Shown here: piece after piece, positions 9,244 through 17,584 of the stretch
Layout: the number at the start of each line of letters is the position of its first letter
Numbering within the stretch: the stretch's first letter is position 1
Assembly: GCA_016932615.1 (NCBI GenBank)
Contig: JAFGCN010000018.1
Coordinates: 1-64,000, forward strand
From: Candidatus Aenigmatarchaeota archaeon
GTDB lineage: Archaea > Aenigmatarchaeota > Aenigmatarchaeia > QMZS01
DNA length: 64,000 bases
Reading direction: 5' to 3'
The notes under the pieces: generated by a model
What the model saw: the letters and a program-made list of their open reading frames with translations, nothing else
Told to the model about the DNA's origin: nothing
The model's database searches: none
Program-made: the position numbers and the translations under genes

Positions 9244-9963
9244 TTATCCTATAATTTCCCCGGAAGCGGGAAGCCGGCCCAGGTTAAAAAGCGCGTCGAT
9301 TGCAGACATGTAGGGCTCAAAACCCGGAAACCTTTGGGGGTATACCGGGTGCTTATAATCCTGAAACCTGACCTCTACATCCTTGAACAAGCCCAGGTCC
9401 ATATAACACCTTCCTCCATCGCCGGACAGGTAGATTACCGCTCCGACAGCCCGGGAAATGTCTATCAGTGCCCTGGTTGCGCAAGTCGAGGAAATATCCC
9501 CTTGAAGTTCTGAGAACAGGATTATCTTTGCTTTTATCCCAAAAGATTCCGCAAGGTACCTTATCAGTCTCAGGTTGAATTCTGCCAGGCTTTCGCCGGG
9601 ATTTTCATATATTTCCTTCAGGCCAGGAAAGAATTTTTCAAAGAAAGGCGACTTCTTGTAGTTAGCCTCAATTTGCCTCAGGTGATATTGGTTCCAAGGG
9701 ACATTTTTTATCCTTGCGTCCTTTTTTATCCTTATTGCGCTTAGGGGGGCCATCTTTTTCTCAATAGGCACATTAAGCCAAATCCAGCCATCGTTTATTC
9801 TGATTTTGTTCCTGTTATGAAAGTCGGACTCGACATACTGGCAGTCTTCCCTTATTACAAAAACTCCCGGCTCGCTGCCAAGCTCATCGACTGCCCTGAG
9901 CTTATCAAAAAAACCCAGGTATGGGAGAAAATTCGGCTGGTGCGCAGACATAACTTTTGACAT
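9244..9963 (-). CDS. WbqC-like family protein
   Basis: A 239-aa protein starting MSKVMSAHQPNFLPYLGFFDK, the diagnostic N-terminus of the WbqC family (AHQPxYLPxxGFFxK). It continues with the family NRNKI and WLNVPI blocks and the HLRQIEANYKKSPFF segment. WbqC homologues are found in O-antigen and other surface-polysaccharide loci, where they are thought to act in nucleotide-sugar modification; the biochemical activity is not well established. It lies between the GT2 glycosyltransferase and the PIG-L deacetylase with very short spacers, implying one transcript. A second in-frame ATG four codons later could be the true start. Confidence 0.82.
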   Translation of the reverse strand: MSKVMSAHQPNFLPYLGFFDKLRAVDELGSEPGVFVIREDCQYVESDFHNRNKIRINDGWIWLNVPIEKKMAPLSAIRIKKDARIKNVPWNQYHLRQIEANYKKSPFFEKFFPGLKEIYENPGESLAEFNLRLIRYLAESFGIKAKIILFSELQGDISSTCATRALIDISRAVGAVIYLSGDGGRCYMDLGLFKDVEVRFQDYKHPVYPQRFPGFEPYMSAIDALFNLGRLPASGEIIG

Positions 9964-9971
9964 ATTCCACC

Positions 9972-10613
9972 CTAATCAAAATTCAGGATAAAATGATTTG
10001 CAAAAAACGGCTCTGCATAAAAGTTTTCTCCAAGCTGCAGAGTTGAGGCATAATAGCTTGCGTCAATCTTTATCCTCCTTAAGTCAAGGTTATTGTATTT
10101 GGCAAGCTGGGACTTGAAAAGCTTTATTGTTTCTTCCTTTTTCCTCATATCCTCCTCATTTCCGACATGAAAAAGGTGGGGATGAAACTCAGAAACTATT
10201 GTCGATGGGGACTTGTAGTTGAGTATTACCGGCACCCTCCTGCAGGCAATCGATGACGCCTTGGAGACCGTCCTATGGTCCTGGTGGGTATCCTTGCGAA
10301 AATGGGTATAAACGACATCGGGCTTTTCCATTTCGATAATTTTCTCAAGCATGTCTTTTACGGCAATGAGGTCTAAAAGATTAGCGTCTGGAAGGTGGAA
10401 GCAGTGCAGTTTTGCCAGCCCTAGCGACTTTGCGGAGCTTTCGGCCTCTTTTAGCCTTATTTGCGGGTCTCCGCCCCTCTCGCCATCAGTGCAGAGAACC
10501 CCCACAACATAATCGCCCTTTCTGATATGGTGTATTATCCTCATTCCTGCCCCTATCTCAAAGTCGTCAGGGTGCGCCCCTATGACCACCACTCTTGAAA
10601 CCTTCCCTTCCAT
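9972..10613 (-). CDS. PIG-L/LmbE-type N-acetyl-sugar deacetylase
   Basis: A 213-aa protein with the zinc/catalytic motif VVIGAHPDDFEIGAG near its N-terminus and the downstream HQDHR and YTHFRKDTHQDH blocks typical of PIG-L/LmbE enzymes, which deacetylate N-acetylglucosamine groups. The start is placed at the ATG at 10613. A TTG five codons upstream is also open, but the TATA element at about 10631-10645 fits a leaderless transcript beginning close to this ATG. It heads the PIG-L/WbqC/GT2 operon. Together with the GNAT and aminotransferase it suggests cycling between free-amine and N-acetyl forms of a surface sugar. Confidence 0.88.
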   Translation of the reverse strand: MEGKVSRVVVIGAHPDDFEIGAGMRIIHHIRKGDYVVGVLCTDGERGGDPQIRLKEAESSAKSLGLAKLHCFHLPDANLLDLIAVKDMLEKIIEMEKPDVVYTHFRKDTHQDHRTVSKASSIACRRVPVILNYKSPSTIVSEFHPHLFHVGNEEDMRKKEETIKLFKSQLAKYNNLDLRRIKIDASYYASTLQLGENFYAEPFFANHFILNFD

Positions 10614-10630
10614 AGGGGTAATATGCAAGA

Positions 10631-10645
10631 TATATATTTATACAC
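10631..10645 (-). promoter_or_regulatory. TATA-box promoter for the PIG-L/WbqC/GT2 operon
   Basis: The minus strand reads GTGTATAAATATATATC just upstream of the PIG-L start. Its A/T core lies about 25 nt from the ATG at 10613, which is the reason that start was preferred over the TTG at 10628. Confidence 0.55.
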
Positions 10646-10732
10646 TAGTTTCAAGTAGTAACTTATTGGTAATATCTTTCCTCAAGCGTAAACTCGCCTC
10701 ATGGGCTTTTTAAGCCCGCCTGATGGCTGAAA

Positions 10733-12661
10733 CTAAGCCAACCTTTCCTTCAAATGTCTTATCTCGTCCCTAAGCTCTATTGCCTTCTCGAAGTCAAGCT
10801 CTTCTGAGGCCTGCTTCATCTGGCTTTCCAGCTCGACAAGCATGCCTGGAATGTCGGACTTGGGGATGTGCTTTGTGCCTTTCAGCTTTGTCTCGGCTTT
10901 CGGTATGGGCTTTATTATGGTCCTGGGCGTGATATGGTGGCGCTTGTTGTAGGCCATCTGAATTGTCCTCCTCCTTTCCGTCTCCTCTATCGCCCGCTTC
11001 ATCGAGTCGGTCATCTTATCGGCGTAAAGGACGACTCTGGCGCTTGCGTTTCTCGAGGCCCTGCCGATAATCTGGATTAAGCTCTTTGTGTCCCGCAAAA
11101 AGCCCTCCTTGTCGGCGTCAAGTATCCCGATAAAGCCGACCTCAGGAATGTCGAGGCCTTCTCTCAGGAGGTTTATTCCGACCAGGACATCGAACTCGCC
11201 AAGCCGAAGCTGGCGTATTATTTCGGTCCTTTCCAGGGTGTCGATTTCCGAGTGGAGGTACCTTGTCCTGATTTTCTTCGAGGCGAGGAAATCCGTAAGC
11301 TCTTCGGCAAGCTTCTTGGTAAGGGTGGTTAGAAGGACTCTTTCTCCCTTTTTGACTGTCTTTTCGATTTCCCTCATAGCGTCCTCAATCTGGCCTTCGG
11401 TCTTTCTCACTTCCAGTTCGGGGTCAAGAAGGCCGGTCGGGCGGATTATCTGCTCTACAACCTGGCCGGAATGGTTTAGCTCGTACTCAGCCGGCGTAGC
11501 TGAGACGAAAATAACCGACTTCATGAATTTTTCGAACTCGTGGAATTTTAACGGCCTGTTGTCAAAGGCGCTTGGAAGCCGGAAGCCATAGTCGATTAAT
11601 GCCTGCTTGCGTGACCTGTCGCCGTTGTACATCGCGTGAAGCTGGGGGATTGTCTGGTGGCTTTCGTCGATGAAAAGAAGGAAATCCTCAGAGAAATAGT
11701 CCAGAAGGCAGTAAGGCGGCTCGCCTGGCTTTCTGCCGTCGAAGTGGCGGGAGTAGTTTTCAATGCCGTTGCAGTAGCCGGTCTCCTGAATCATCTCAAG
11801 GTCGTACAGCGTCCTTTGCTTTAGCCGGTGGGCTTCGACAAGGTCAAGCTCCGGCAGTCGAGCCTCAAGCTCCGCTTTTATGGAGTCAACCGCCCGGCTT
11901 ATAGTGTCCTGGGGAGTCACAAAATGCCTTGCCGGAAAGACGAAAAAGGAGGGGTAGTCTGTTACCTGAGTTGCCGTGTTCTTGTCGATTTCCCTGATTC
12001 TCTCAATCTCGTCTCCGAACATCTCGATTCTTAGGATGTTCTTGAAGTAGCCCGGGATAAAGTCAACCGTGTCGCCCTTTACCCTGAATCTTCCGGGCAT
12101 AAGCTCGACGTCGTTACGCTCGAACTGTATGTCGATTAGTTTCCTTAGAAGCTCGTTTCTCTGTATCTTCTGCCCTACCCGTAAGTCGAACCCCATGCCT
12201 TCGTAATTTTTCGGGTCTCCAAGGCCGTATATGCAGGATACCGAAGCGATTATTATCGTGTCCCTCCCCGAAAGAAGCGAGGCGGTTGCTGAGAGGCGCA
12301 TCTGCTCGATCTTCTGGTTAATCTTTGCGTCCTTTTCGATATACATGTCCTTTTGGGGAATGTAGGACTCCGGCTGGTAATAGTCGTAATACGAGACGAA
12401 ATATTCCACCCGGTTGTTTGGGAAAAACTCCCTGAACTCGGTGTAAAGCTGTGAGGCAAGCGTCTTGTTGTGGGCGATTATAAGGGTGGGCCTTTGCGCC
12501 CTGTTGATGATGTTTGCCATCGTGAAGGTCTTGCCGCTCCCCGTAACTCCAAGGAGAGTCTGGCACCTCATCTTATTTTCAAGTCCCCTGACAAGCCCCT
12601 CTATAGCCTGCGGCTGTGAGCCCGCCGGCTTAAAAGAGGCAGATAATCTGAAATTCTCCAT
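10733..12661 (-). CDS. uvrB: UvrABC excision nuclease subunit B
   Basis: A 642-aa protein, close to the usual 650-680. It has Walker A GVTGSGKT at residues 38-45, the DNA-inserting beta-hairpin region YFVSYYDYYQPESYIPQKDMYIEKD-like (key YDYYQPE), a DESH helicase motif, QIIGRASRN (motif VI), and the C-terminal UVR coiled-coil that contacts UvrC (final 40 residues). UvrB opens DNA at lesions in nucleotide excision repair. It belongs to a bacterial system present in only some archaea, presumably by transfer. No uvrA or uvrC lies in this window. A recombinase gene follows 50 bp upstream in the same direction. Confidence 0.97.
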   Translation of the reverse strand: MENFRLSASFKPAGSQPQAIEGLVRGLENKMRCQTLLGVTGSGKTFTMANIINRAQRPTLIIAHNKTLASQLYTEFREFFPNNRVEYFVSYYDYYQPESYIPQKDMYIEKDAKINQKIEQMRLSATASLLSGRDTIIIASVSCIYGLGDPKNYEGMGFDLRVGQKIQRNELLRKLIDIQFERNDVELMPGRFRVKGDTVDFIPGYFKNILRIEMFGDEIERIREIDKNTATQVTDYPSFFVFPARHFVTPQDTISRAVDSIKAELEARLPELDLVEAHRLKQRTLYDLEMIQETGYCNGIENYSRHFDGRKPGEPPYCLLDYFSEDFLLFIDESHQTIPQLHAMYNGDRSRKQALIDYGFRLPSAFDNRPLKFHEFEKFMKSVIFVSATPAEYELNHSGQVVEQIIRPTGLLDPELEVRKTEGQIEDAMREIEKTVKKGERVLLTTLTKKLAEELTDFLASKKIRTRYLHSEIDTLERTEIIRQLRLGEFDVLVGINLLREGLDIPEVGFIGILDADKEGFLRDTKSLIQIIGRASRNASARVVLYADKMTDSMKRAIEETERRRTIQMAYNKRHHITPRTIIKPIPKAETKLKGTKHIPKSDIPGMLVELESQMKQASEELDFEKAIELRDEIRHLKERLA

Positions 12662-12712
12662 ACAAATGTTAGAAGGGCTTTAAACTATATATAGCCCTGC
12701 TTTGCTAGCAAA

Positions 12713-13531
12713 CTAGAGATCATCGATAGGGCTTTTTATGCTTTTTATTGATGCCGAACTTACGTGAGTATAGATTTGGGTTGTCGAAATATTCTCATGG
12801 CCAAGAAGCTTTTGTATCAGCCTTATGTCAGTTCCCCCTTCAAGCAAGTGCGTAGCAAAAGAGTGCCTCAGTGTATGGCAAGTTGCCTTCTTCTTTATTC
12901 CGGCTTTCCTCGCGGAGTTCTCAAAGACTTTCTGTATCGTCTTTACCGGATATTTTCCGGACCTTCCCGAAAAAAGATAGGTTTCTGGCTTGTAGAGGCC
13001 AATATAATTAGCCAGGTCTTCCCTGAGAGTTTGGGGGAGCATCACATAGCGGTCTTTATTTCCCTTTGCTGAAACAATCTTAACCATGTCCCTGTCAAAA
13101 TCTATGTCAAAAACCTTGAGGTTAGCCGCTTCAGAAACCCTTAAGCCCAGCCCGTAAAGGCACTTTAAAATGAGCTTATGCTTTGCGTTTTCAGTAGAGC
13201 TTATGATCTTTTTAACTTCCTCCTTTGACAAAACTGCTGGGAGGCGCTTCTCCCTTTTTGGCCTTGTTAACCCCAAGCAGGATTTTGTCTTCAGCACATC
13301 TCCAAGCCAGAAATTAAGAGCGCTTATCGCAAGGTTTGCAGTCAGGTTGGTATATTTTCTTTTCTCAATGAGGTAGGCCACATAAGATTTTACGTCCGCT
13401 CCATTAACCCCAGAAATATTTTTCCGTACGTATGCTGCAAAGTCCCTTGCAAAGAACAGGTATGCTTTCTTGGTCTTAGGGCTAAATCCCCTGGAATCAA
13501 GCTCGACAACAAGCCTCTCGAACTCATCCAT
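12713..13531 (-). CDS. Xer-like tyrosine recombinase
   Basis: A 272-aa protein with a SAM-like N-terminal DNA-binding domain and a complete catalytic set: Arg131 (GLGLRVSE), Lys156 (AKGNKD), His219/Arg222 (CHTLRHSFATHLL), His245 (LLGHENISTTQ) and Tyr254 (IYTHV). Length and the short segment between Lys156 and His219 match archaeal XerA or bacterial XerC/D. The extra domain that marks integron integrases is not visible. It directly borders the repeat-flanked restriction-modification island, so it may be a chromosome-dimer resolvase, the enzyme that mobilised that island, or both. An intact active site argues against decay. Confidence 0.93.
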   Translation of the reverse strand: MDEFERLVVELDSRGFSPKTKKAYLFFARDFAAYVRKNISGVNGADVKSYVAYLIEKRKYTNLTANLAISALNFWLGDVLKTKSCLGLTRPKREKRLPAVLSKEEVKKIISSTENAKHKLILKCLYGLGLRVSEAANLKVFDIDFDRDMVKIVSAKGNKDRYVMLPQTLREDLANYIGLYKPETYLFSGRSGKYPVKTIQKVFENSARKAGIKKKATCHTLRHSFATHLLEGGTDIRLIQKLLGHENISTTQIYTHVSSASIKSIKSPIDDL

Positions 13532-13599
13532 AATTACAATGCTATTTCGTTAATACTCATAAAAGTTGAGGCAAAGGAGAATAAAGTTCGTTAAACAGT

Positions 13600-13666
13600 T
13601 GTTATACGCAATTCGAAAACCCGCTCTTCTACGGAGCAAGCACAACGTAAGGGGGGGCGTTCTCCA
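13600..13666. repeat. left inverted-repeat cluster flanking the restriction-modification pair
   Basis: Three blocks here recur, inverted and in mirrored order, at 16318-16453. Going inward they are TGTTATACGC (13600-13609; partner 16444-16453), TTCGAAAACCCGCT (13612-13625; partner 16384-16397) and GGGGGGGCGTTCTCCA (13651-13666; partner 16318-16333). All three matches are exact by eye (10, 14 and 16 bp). They bracket exactly the two-gene restriction-modification unit and lie next to the recombinase start. The blocks resemble interrupted terminal repeats or the paired core boxes of integron attC sites. Confidence 0.75.
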
Positions 13667-13668
13667 AA

Positions 13669-14730
13669 CTAACACTTCAGTAGCTTTCTGAAAATGTGCT
13701 TCAGGAATTCTTCTCTTTGGTCTTCATGCGTCAGAAGGGCAGTGAGGTTGTAAAAGTGTTTTATCGTTTTGTCTTTCTTGACTCTTTCCTCAACTTCTGA
13801 GGTGATGCAGCTTGCCACAAAGATTGTAACGACTTCCCGATTTTGCCTTATTGCTTCTTCAAATGATTTCTTTGCGGCTCCATATCGTTCCAAAGCACCC
13901 GCAGGATCAGCACCGCCTTTTACCTCAATAACTGCTATAGTGGAACCATCTTTATCTATTATCGAAACATCAGGCTCACTTGAAAATATTACTGATCTTT
14001 TGTTGCTAAGTGTAAATCCTTTGAACTCTCTAATCCTGTCTAGTTGAGACTTAGCCTTTTTCTTATCGAACTCCTCAATTCCTGAATGATTGTCCCTTAG
14101 CATGAATGCAGTGAGTTTGCATAAATCAATCGCTTCTTTGATTAGCAACTTCTGCACCACTTTTTCAGCTTCATCTCCTATCGCATTTCTCCATGAGCCA
14201 TCTATCTGAGCGCCAGTCGATGCAAACAAAAGACCTTTGATATGCTCAGTGCTAAAGTCTTCAAGGGCACTCTCAATTATCAAAGAGATGTGCTCATTAA
14301 ACAGCTTAGATAGTTCCTTTGCCTGCACTTCAGAAAGGTTGTTTTTCTCTCCAAGCTCAAACCTCATTGTGTGAACTCCGCTTAGATAGCTTACGGATTT
14401 TTGGGAAAGCGCAGCAACATTTCTGTAGTAAGCTATCAGAACGGGATGTTCTCTTAGGATTCTTGGATGAGAGAATACCTGTATCAAACTCAGATTCGAA
14501 TTCTTAATCTGCTCGAATGCTTCTTTTGTTATGCCCCAGGACTTATATTTCGTCCAGTCATAATCTTCAGACAAGGGAATCAGCTTTTGGATCGTTTCAG
14601 GAAACGTATAAGTGTTATACTCATGAAGTTTTCGGTAAAAGAAAGTAGACCTTAAGCGGTAATTGATTCTATGGGCCTCACTTAACAGCGCTTTTCTTTC
14701 TTCAGGGGACATACTCTTTTTCAGTGCCAT
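13669..14730 (-). CDS. probable type II restriction endonuclease (PD-(D/E)xK)
   Basis: A 353-aa protein of low overall recognisability, with a clear nuclease signature: SEPDVSII (Asp254) and, 15 residues later, IAVIEVKGG (Glu269, Lys271), the PD...ExK catalytic pattern. It follows the DNA methyltransferase gene by 4 bp in the same direction, the standard layout of a type II system. An XcyI-like family assignment is possible but could not be tested. The gene is noticeably more A/T-rich than the neighbouring uvrB, and the pair sits within inverted repeats, both signs of horizontal acquisition. The recognition sequence is unknown. Confidence 0.78.
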   Translation of the reverse strand: MALKKSMSPEERKALLSEAHRINYRLRSTFFYRKLHEYNTYTFPETIQKLIPLSEDYDWTKYKSWGITKEAFEQIKNSNLSLIQVFSHPRILREHPVLIAYYRNVAALSQKSVSYLSGVHTMRFELGEKNNLSEVQAKELSKLFNEHISLIIESALEDFSTEHIKGLLFASTGAQIDGSWRNAIGDEAEKVVQKLLIKEAIDLCKLTAFMLRDNHSGIEEFDKKKAKSQLDRIREFKGFTLSNKRSVIFSSEPDVSIIDKDGSTIAVIEVKGGADPAGALERYGAAKKSFEEAIRQNREVVTIFVASCITSEVEERVKKDKTIKHFYNLTALLTHEDQREEFLKHIFRKLLKC

Positions 14731-14734
14731 AATA

Positions 14735-16276
14735 CTATTTCTCCCAATAATAGACGCATTTTCTCACCTCTTTTCTTCCATGCTTGCCCATCTGTTGGCT
14801 GCTGTTTCCTTTTCCGCTTGGAAGCTTATATATTTTTTTGATCTTTAAGCCAGACTTCGAGGCAAATTCCGACAAAATCAGATCGACAGGTATAACTTCT
14901 CCGGCATATCTTACATTGTCATTTACATAGTAAATTCTACCTCCTTTTTTAAGAGTCCTTGCGAGTTCCATGATTACGAAGGCGTGTTCGTAGAAGTAAT
15001 TTCTGACCATTCGGGATATACCGGGATTGTTCAGTTTCTTTTCAGTCTTGTATTGTTCAAGAATCGTCAAAACTTCTTGTAGTGCCTCATTAGATTCAAA
15101 TATCTTCTCCGCCTTCTTAAAATCCTCTTTTCTGCCCGCTTTCTCATATAGCGATCTTAAGTATTCTACCTTGTCCTTGTTTTCTACGGTTGCGGATAAG
15201 AGGGTCTGTCTTAGATTTCTTATGCCTTCTTCATCAATACCCAAATATGCTAATTCTAAGGCATAAGTTCGGGTATAATCATAGCGGTTACAATAAGGGG
15301 GCGAAGAGACTACTAAGTCAATGGATTCGCCTTTTATTTTAGGGAGTATCTCTAGGCAAGATCCGGTCTTTAATTCAACTTCTGGACTTTTTCTATTCCT
15401 TGAATCAAAGAGTTTCATGTTTCTCAAATCCCCAAGGATTTGATTTAACTGAGAAAAAAGCGCCTCTTCAAATCCATAAATCTTCCCCTTGTCAAAACTG
15501 CCCTTTCCTTTTTCTGCTCTGAGATCCCATCTTAGGCATTGGCCATCCTTTCGGGTATGACTTATTCGTTCAAGTATGCTAAAGCACGCGAAGCTAAAGA
15601 CGTTCCTTAACTCTGGGTCTTCAGTGGTTGAGAGATAGTTTAGAAAACCATTGAGTTTTCTCTCAGTGATTTTTGGAAATGCCTTTTCAGTAATTTTTAT
15701 ATGTTTGAAGGAAGTCTCCATCTTCTCAGGATACGTCTCGAAGTTCACGCTTTTTAGTTCTTTGATTTTTTCTGAGAGGTAATCGGGGTCCATTTTTTCT
15801 AGAGACAGTTTGGCTTTAAGTATGAAGTTGCCAAGGGGCATAAGCTCTATGCCGAGAGACGAAAATCCAACTTCCTTTGCACTCAGCAAAGTGGTGCATG
15901 ATCCAGCAAATGGGTCAAAGACCAAGCCTTTTTTGTTCGGATAGTCTTGCATGAACAGCTTAACCATATCTGATGAGAAACCTTCCTTAAAGCTAAACCA
16001 GTTGTATATTGGGATTTTCTTATTTGCTTGGAAACTAACTAACTGACGATTTAGAAGCGAATAGGTTTCAATCAAGCCCTTGTATCTCTCTTCTAGTTTA
16101 TCTCTTTCTGAATGTTCCGGCTCTTGAAGTTTAGAGTCGCCCATTGATATATCCTTAGCCATAAGTCCTTCTGTTTTTTGAGACAAAATATTAGAACTAG
16201 TGATCTGTGATTGTGTGCAAAGTTTATGTGCCTTCTCACAAGTAATCATATTTGGTTTAGCAGCAACCCTCACCAT
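14735..16276 (-). CDS. type II DNA methyltransferase (SPPY, probably N4-cytosine)
   Basis: A 513-aa protein. The S-adenosylmethionine site is GLVFDPFAGSCTTLLSAKE (residues 121-129, a variant of DPFAGSGTT with Cys for Gly). The catalytic motif IV is VVSSPPYCNRYDYTR (SPPY at 325-328). SPPY favours N4-cytosine over N6-adenine methylation. The order motif I then motif IV, with about 200 residues between them, leaves room for target recognition. Motif X-like GGRIYYVNDNVRY lies near the C-terminus. It protects host DNA from the endonuclease encoded 4 bp downstream. The upstream start region at 16276 lies close to the right inverted repeat. Confidence 0.9.
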   Translation of the reverse strand: MVRVAAKPNMITCEKAHKLCTQSQITSSNILSQKTEGLMAKDISMGDSKLQEPEHSERDKLEERYKGLIETYSLLNRQLVSFQANKKIPIYNWFSFKEGFSSDMVKLFMQDYPNKKGLVFDPFAGSCTTLLSAKEVGFSSLGIELMPLGNFILKAKLSLEKMDPDYLSEKIKELKSVNFETYPEKMETSFKHIKITEKAFPKITERKLNGFLNYLSTTEDPELRNVFSFACFSILERISHTRKDGQCLRWDLRAEKGKGSFDKGKIYGFEEALFSQLNQILGDLRNMKLFDSRNRKSPEVELKTGSCLEILPKIKGESIDLVVSSPPYCNRYDYTRTYALELAYLGIDEEGIRNLRQTLLSATVENKDKVEYLRSLYEKAGRKEDFKKAEKIFESNEALQEVLTILEQYKTEKKLNNPGISRMVRNYFYEHAFVIMELARTLKKGGRIYYVNDNVRYAGEVIPVDLILSEFASKSGLKIKKIYKLPSGKGNSSQQMGKHGRKEVRKCVYYWEK

Positions 16277-16317
16277 ATACTATCATATCAACTTATACTT
16301 ATATTGCAAAAACTTAA

Positions 16318-16572
16318 TGGAGAACGCCCCCCCACTACGACCATTGCTTCGCAAAGTTACGCCTTCCAGGCAAATATTACACAAGCGGGTTTTCGAACTT
16401 CTCAGCCTGCGGGCTTCGACCCTTCCGGCTAAATTGGCCTGGGGCGTATAACAGGAATTTAGCGGCTCCGCTTCGCTCCGACCCAAATTCCCTTGTCTAG
16501 CTATAACTTTGGTTATCGGTCTGGGAACTTCGCCAAATTCCATCAGGTAAACTCGATTGCAAATCTACGTAC
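16318..16572. repeat. right inverted-repeat cluster plus palindrome and direct-repeat unit
   Basis: This 255-bp spacer has no gene. It holds the right-hand partners of the blocks at 13600-13666: 16318-16333, 16384-16397 and 16444-16453. Inside and after them are an imperfect palindrome at about 16454-16493 (GGAATTT / AAATTCC ends around a CTTCG loop) and two blocks that recur as direct repeats at 17516-17570: GACCCTTCCGGCTAAAT (16418-16434, exact) and AACTTCGCCAnnnTTCCATCAG (about 16525-16546). This composite looks like overlapping recombination sites. Confidence 0.7.
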
Positions 16573-17454
16573 TCAAGTCACTGGGTTGGCTAAACGATTA
16601 TTGCTCTCCAGCTCTGAGAATATTTTCTTGCAGACCGCACAATCTTTTGCTGTAAATAGGCTTTCATATTCACTAATGTCCGTTCCAGTAATTCGGGCGG
16701 CTCCCTTAGGACCTTTGGTGATTAAAGCATTAAGAACAGGATTTTGCCTCGATTTAATTATCAAGTCATCCACGGGATGGTATATCGCCGATCCTAGAGA
16801 AGCAGAGGGTTGTTCAAGCCCACATAAATAAACCTCCCCCCGCGGATTAACATTTATTTTCTCTAGCTTGGTTTGGGGTACTTCGCATCGATTATACCCT
16901 CTTAGCTCGTGCGGTGGCAGATTTGCTGCTCTGCCCAAAGGGCATGGGTAATAGTTAAATCTATCACCAAAAGTCCACAGAATAGTCTTTCCCCCATAGA
17001 TTTGCCCTACTTCTTCTTTCATATCCCTAAGGAATTGCGCAGAGAGAGGCGTAGCTTCCGGAGCATTTTTTCTGGCTGCTCTGACGTGAAACTTGTCAAA
17101 GCTAATCCCAATAACATACACATCATAGTAGTTCAATTTTTCAATCAAGTCATAGGCTCTACTTTCGTCTGTAAGCCAAAGCCCGTTTGTAAAAACCCCT
17201 ATTTCCTCCAGGTTTGGCATCATTTTCCGATTATCTTGGACATACTCTAAGCTACCAAATAATAGCTCTTCTGATTCGAAGGGCTCTCCTCCAGTCAGGA
17301 TATATCTTTTCATGTTCTTGGGAAGGTTTGGCATTACTGCCAGAACAGTTTCAAGCTCTGGGACAAATCCGTCAGGAGTGCAACTGTAGACACAATGATC
17401 ACATACGAGACTGCATTTGTCAGTTATCCTGTGAAAGACATTCTCTCCTACCAT
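16573..17454 (-). CDS. radical SAM protein with Cys-rich C-terminus
   Basis: A 293-aa protein with the radical SAM iron-sulfur motif CSLVCDHC (C14, C18, C21: CxxxCxxC), followed by LTGGEPF (SAM-binding GGEP) and VIGISFDKFH. The C-terminal third contains CEVPQ, a VYLCGLEQP segment and CAVCKK, resembling a partial SPASM/twitch auxiliary cluster domain. Such proteins often modify ribosomal peptides or act in cofactor maturation, but no precursor peptide gene was recognised nearby. It is flanked on both sides by the same direct-repeat blocks, so it looks like a separately acquired cassette. Its codon use is A/T-richer than the downstream UPF0210 gene. Confidence 0.82.
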   Translation of the reverse strand: MVGENVFHRITDKCSLVCDHCVYSCTPDGFVPELETVLAVMPNLPKNMKRYILTGGEPFESEELLFGSLEYVQDNRKMMPNLEEIGVFTNGLWLTDESRAYDLIEKLNYYDVYVIGISFDKFHVRAARKNAPEATPLSAQFLRDMKEEVGQIYGGKTILWTFGDRFNYYPCPLGRAANLPPHELRGYNRCEVPQTKLEKINVNPRGEVYLCGLEQPSASLGSAIYHPVDDLIIKSRQNPVLNALITKGPKGAARITGTDISEYESLFTAKDCAVCKKIFSELESNNRLANPVT

Positions 17455-17499
17455 AGAGTAATCACTATTTATTGAGTAAATAGTGTGCCCTCGTGGCTT

Positions 17500-17570
17500 C
17501 TCGGACTTCGTCCTTGACCCTTCCGGCTAAATCCGCTATAGACCCAGAAACTTCGCCATAGTTCCATCAG
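17500..17570. repeat. direct-repeat unit bordering the radical SAM cassette
   Basis: The spacer 17455-17584 repeats two blocks of the spacer on the other side of the radical SAM gene, in the same order and orientation: GACCCTTCCGGCTAAAT at 17516-17532 (17-bp exact match to 16418-16434) and AAACTTCGCCATAGTTCCATCAG-like sequence at 17548-17570. About 1.1 kb separates the copies, which bracket the radical SAM gene. Confidence 0.7.
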
Positions 17571-17584
17571 TTATCTCTGAAAAA

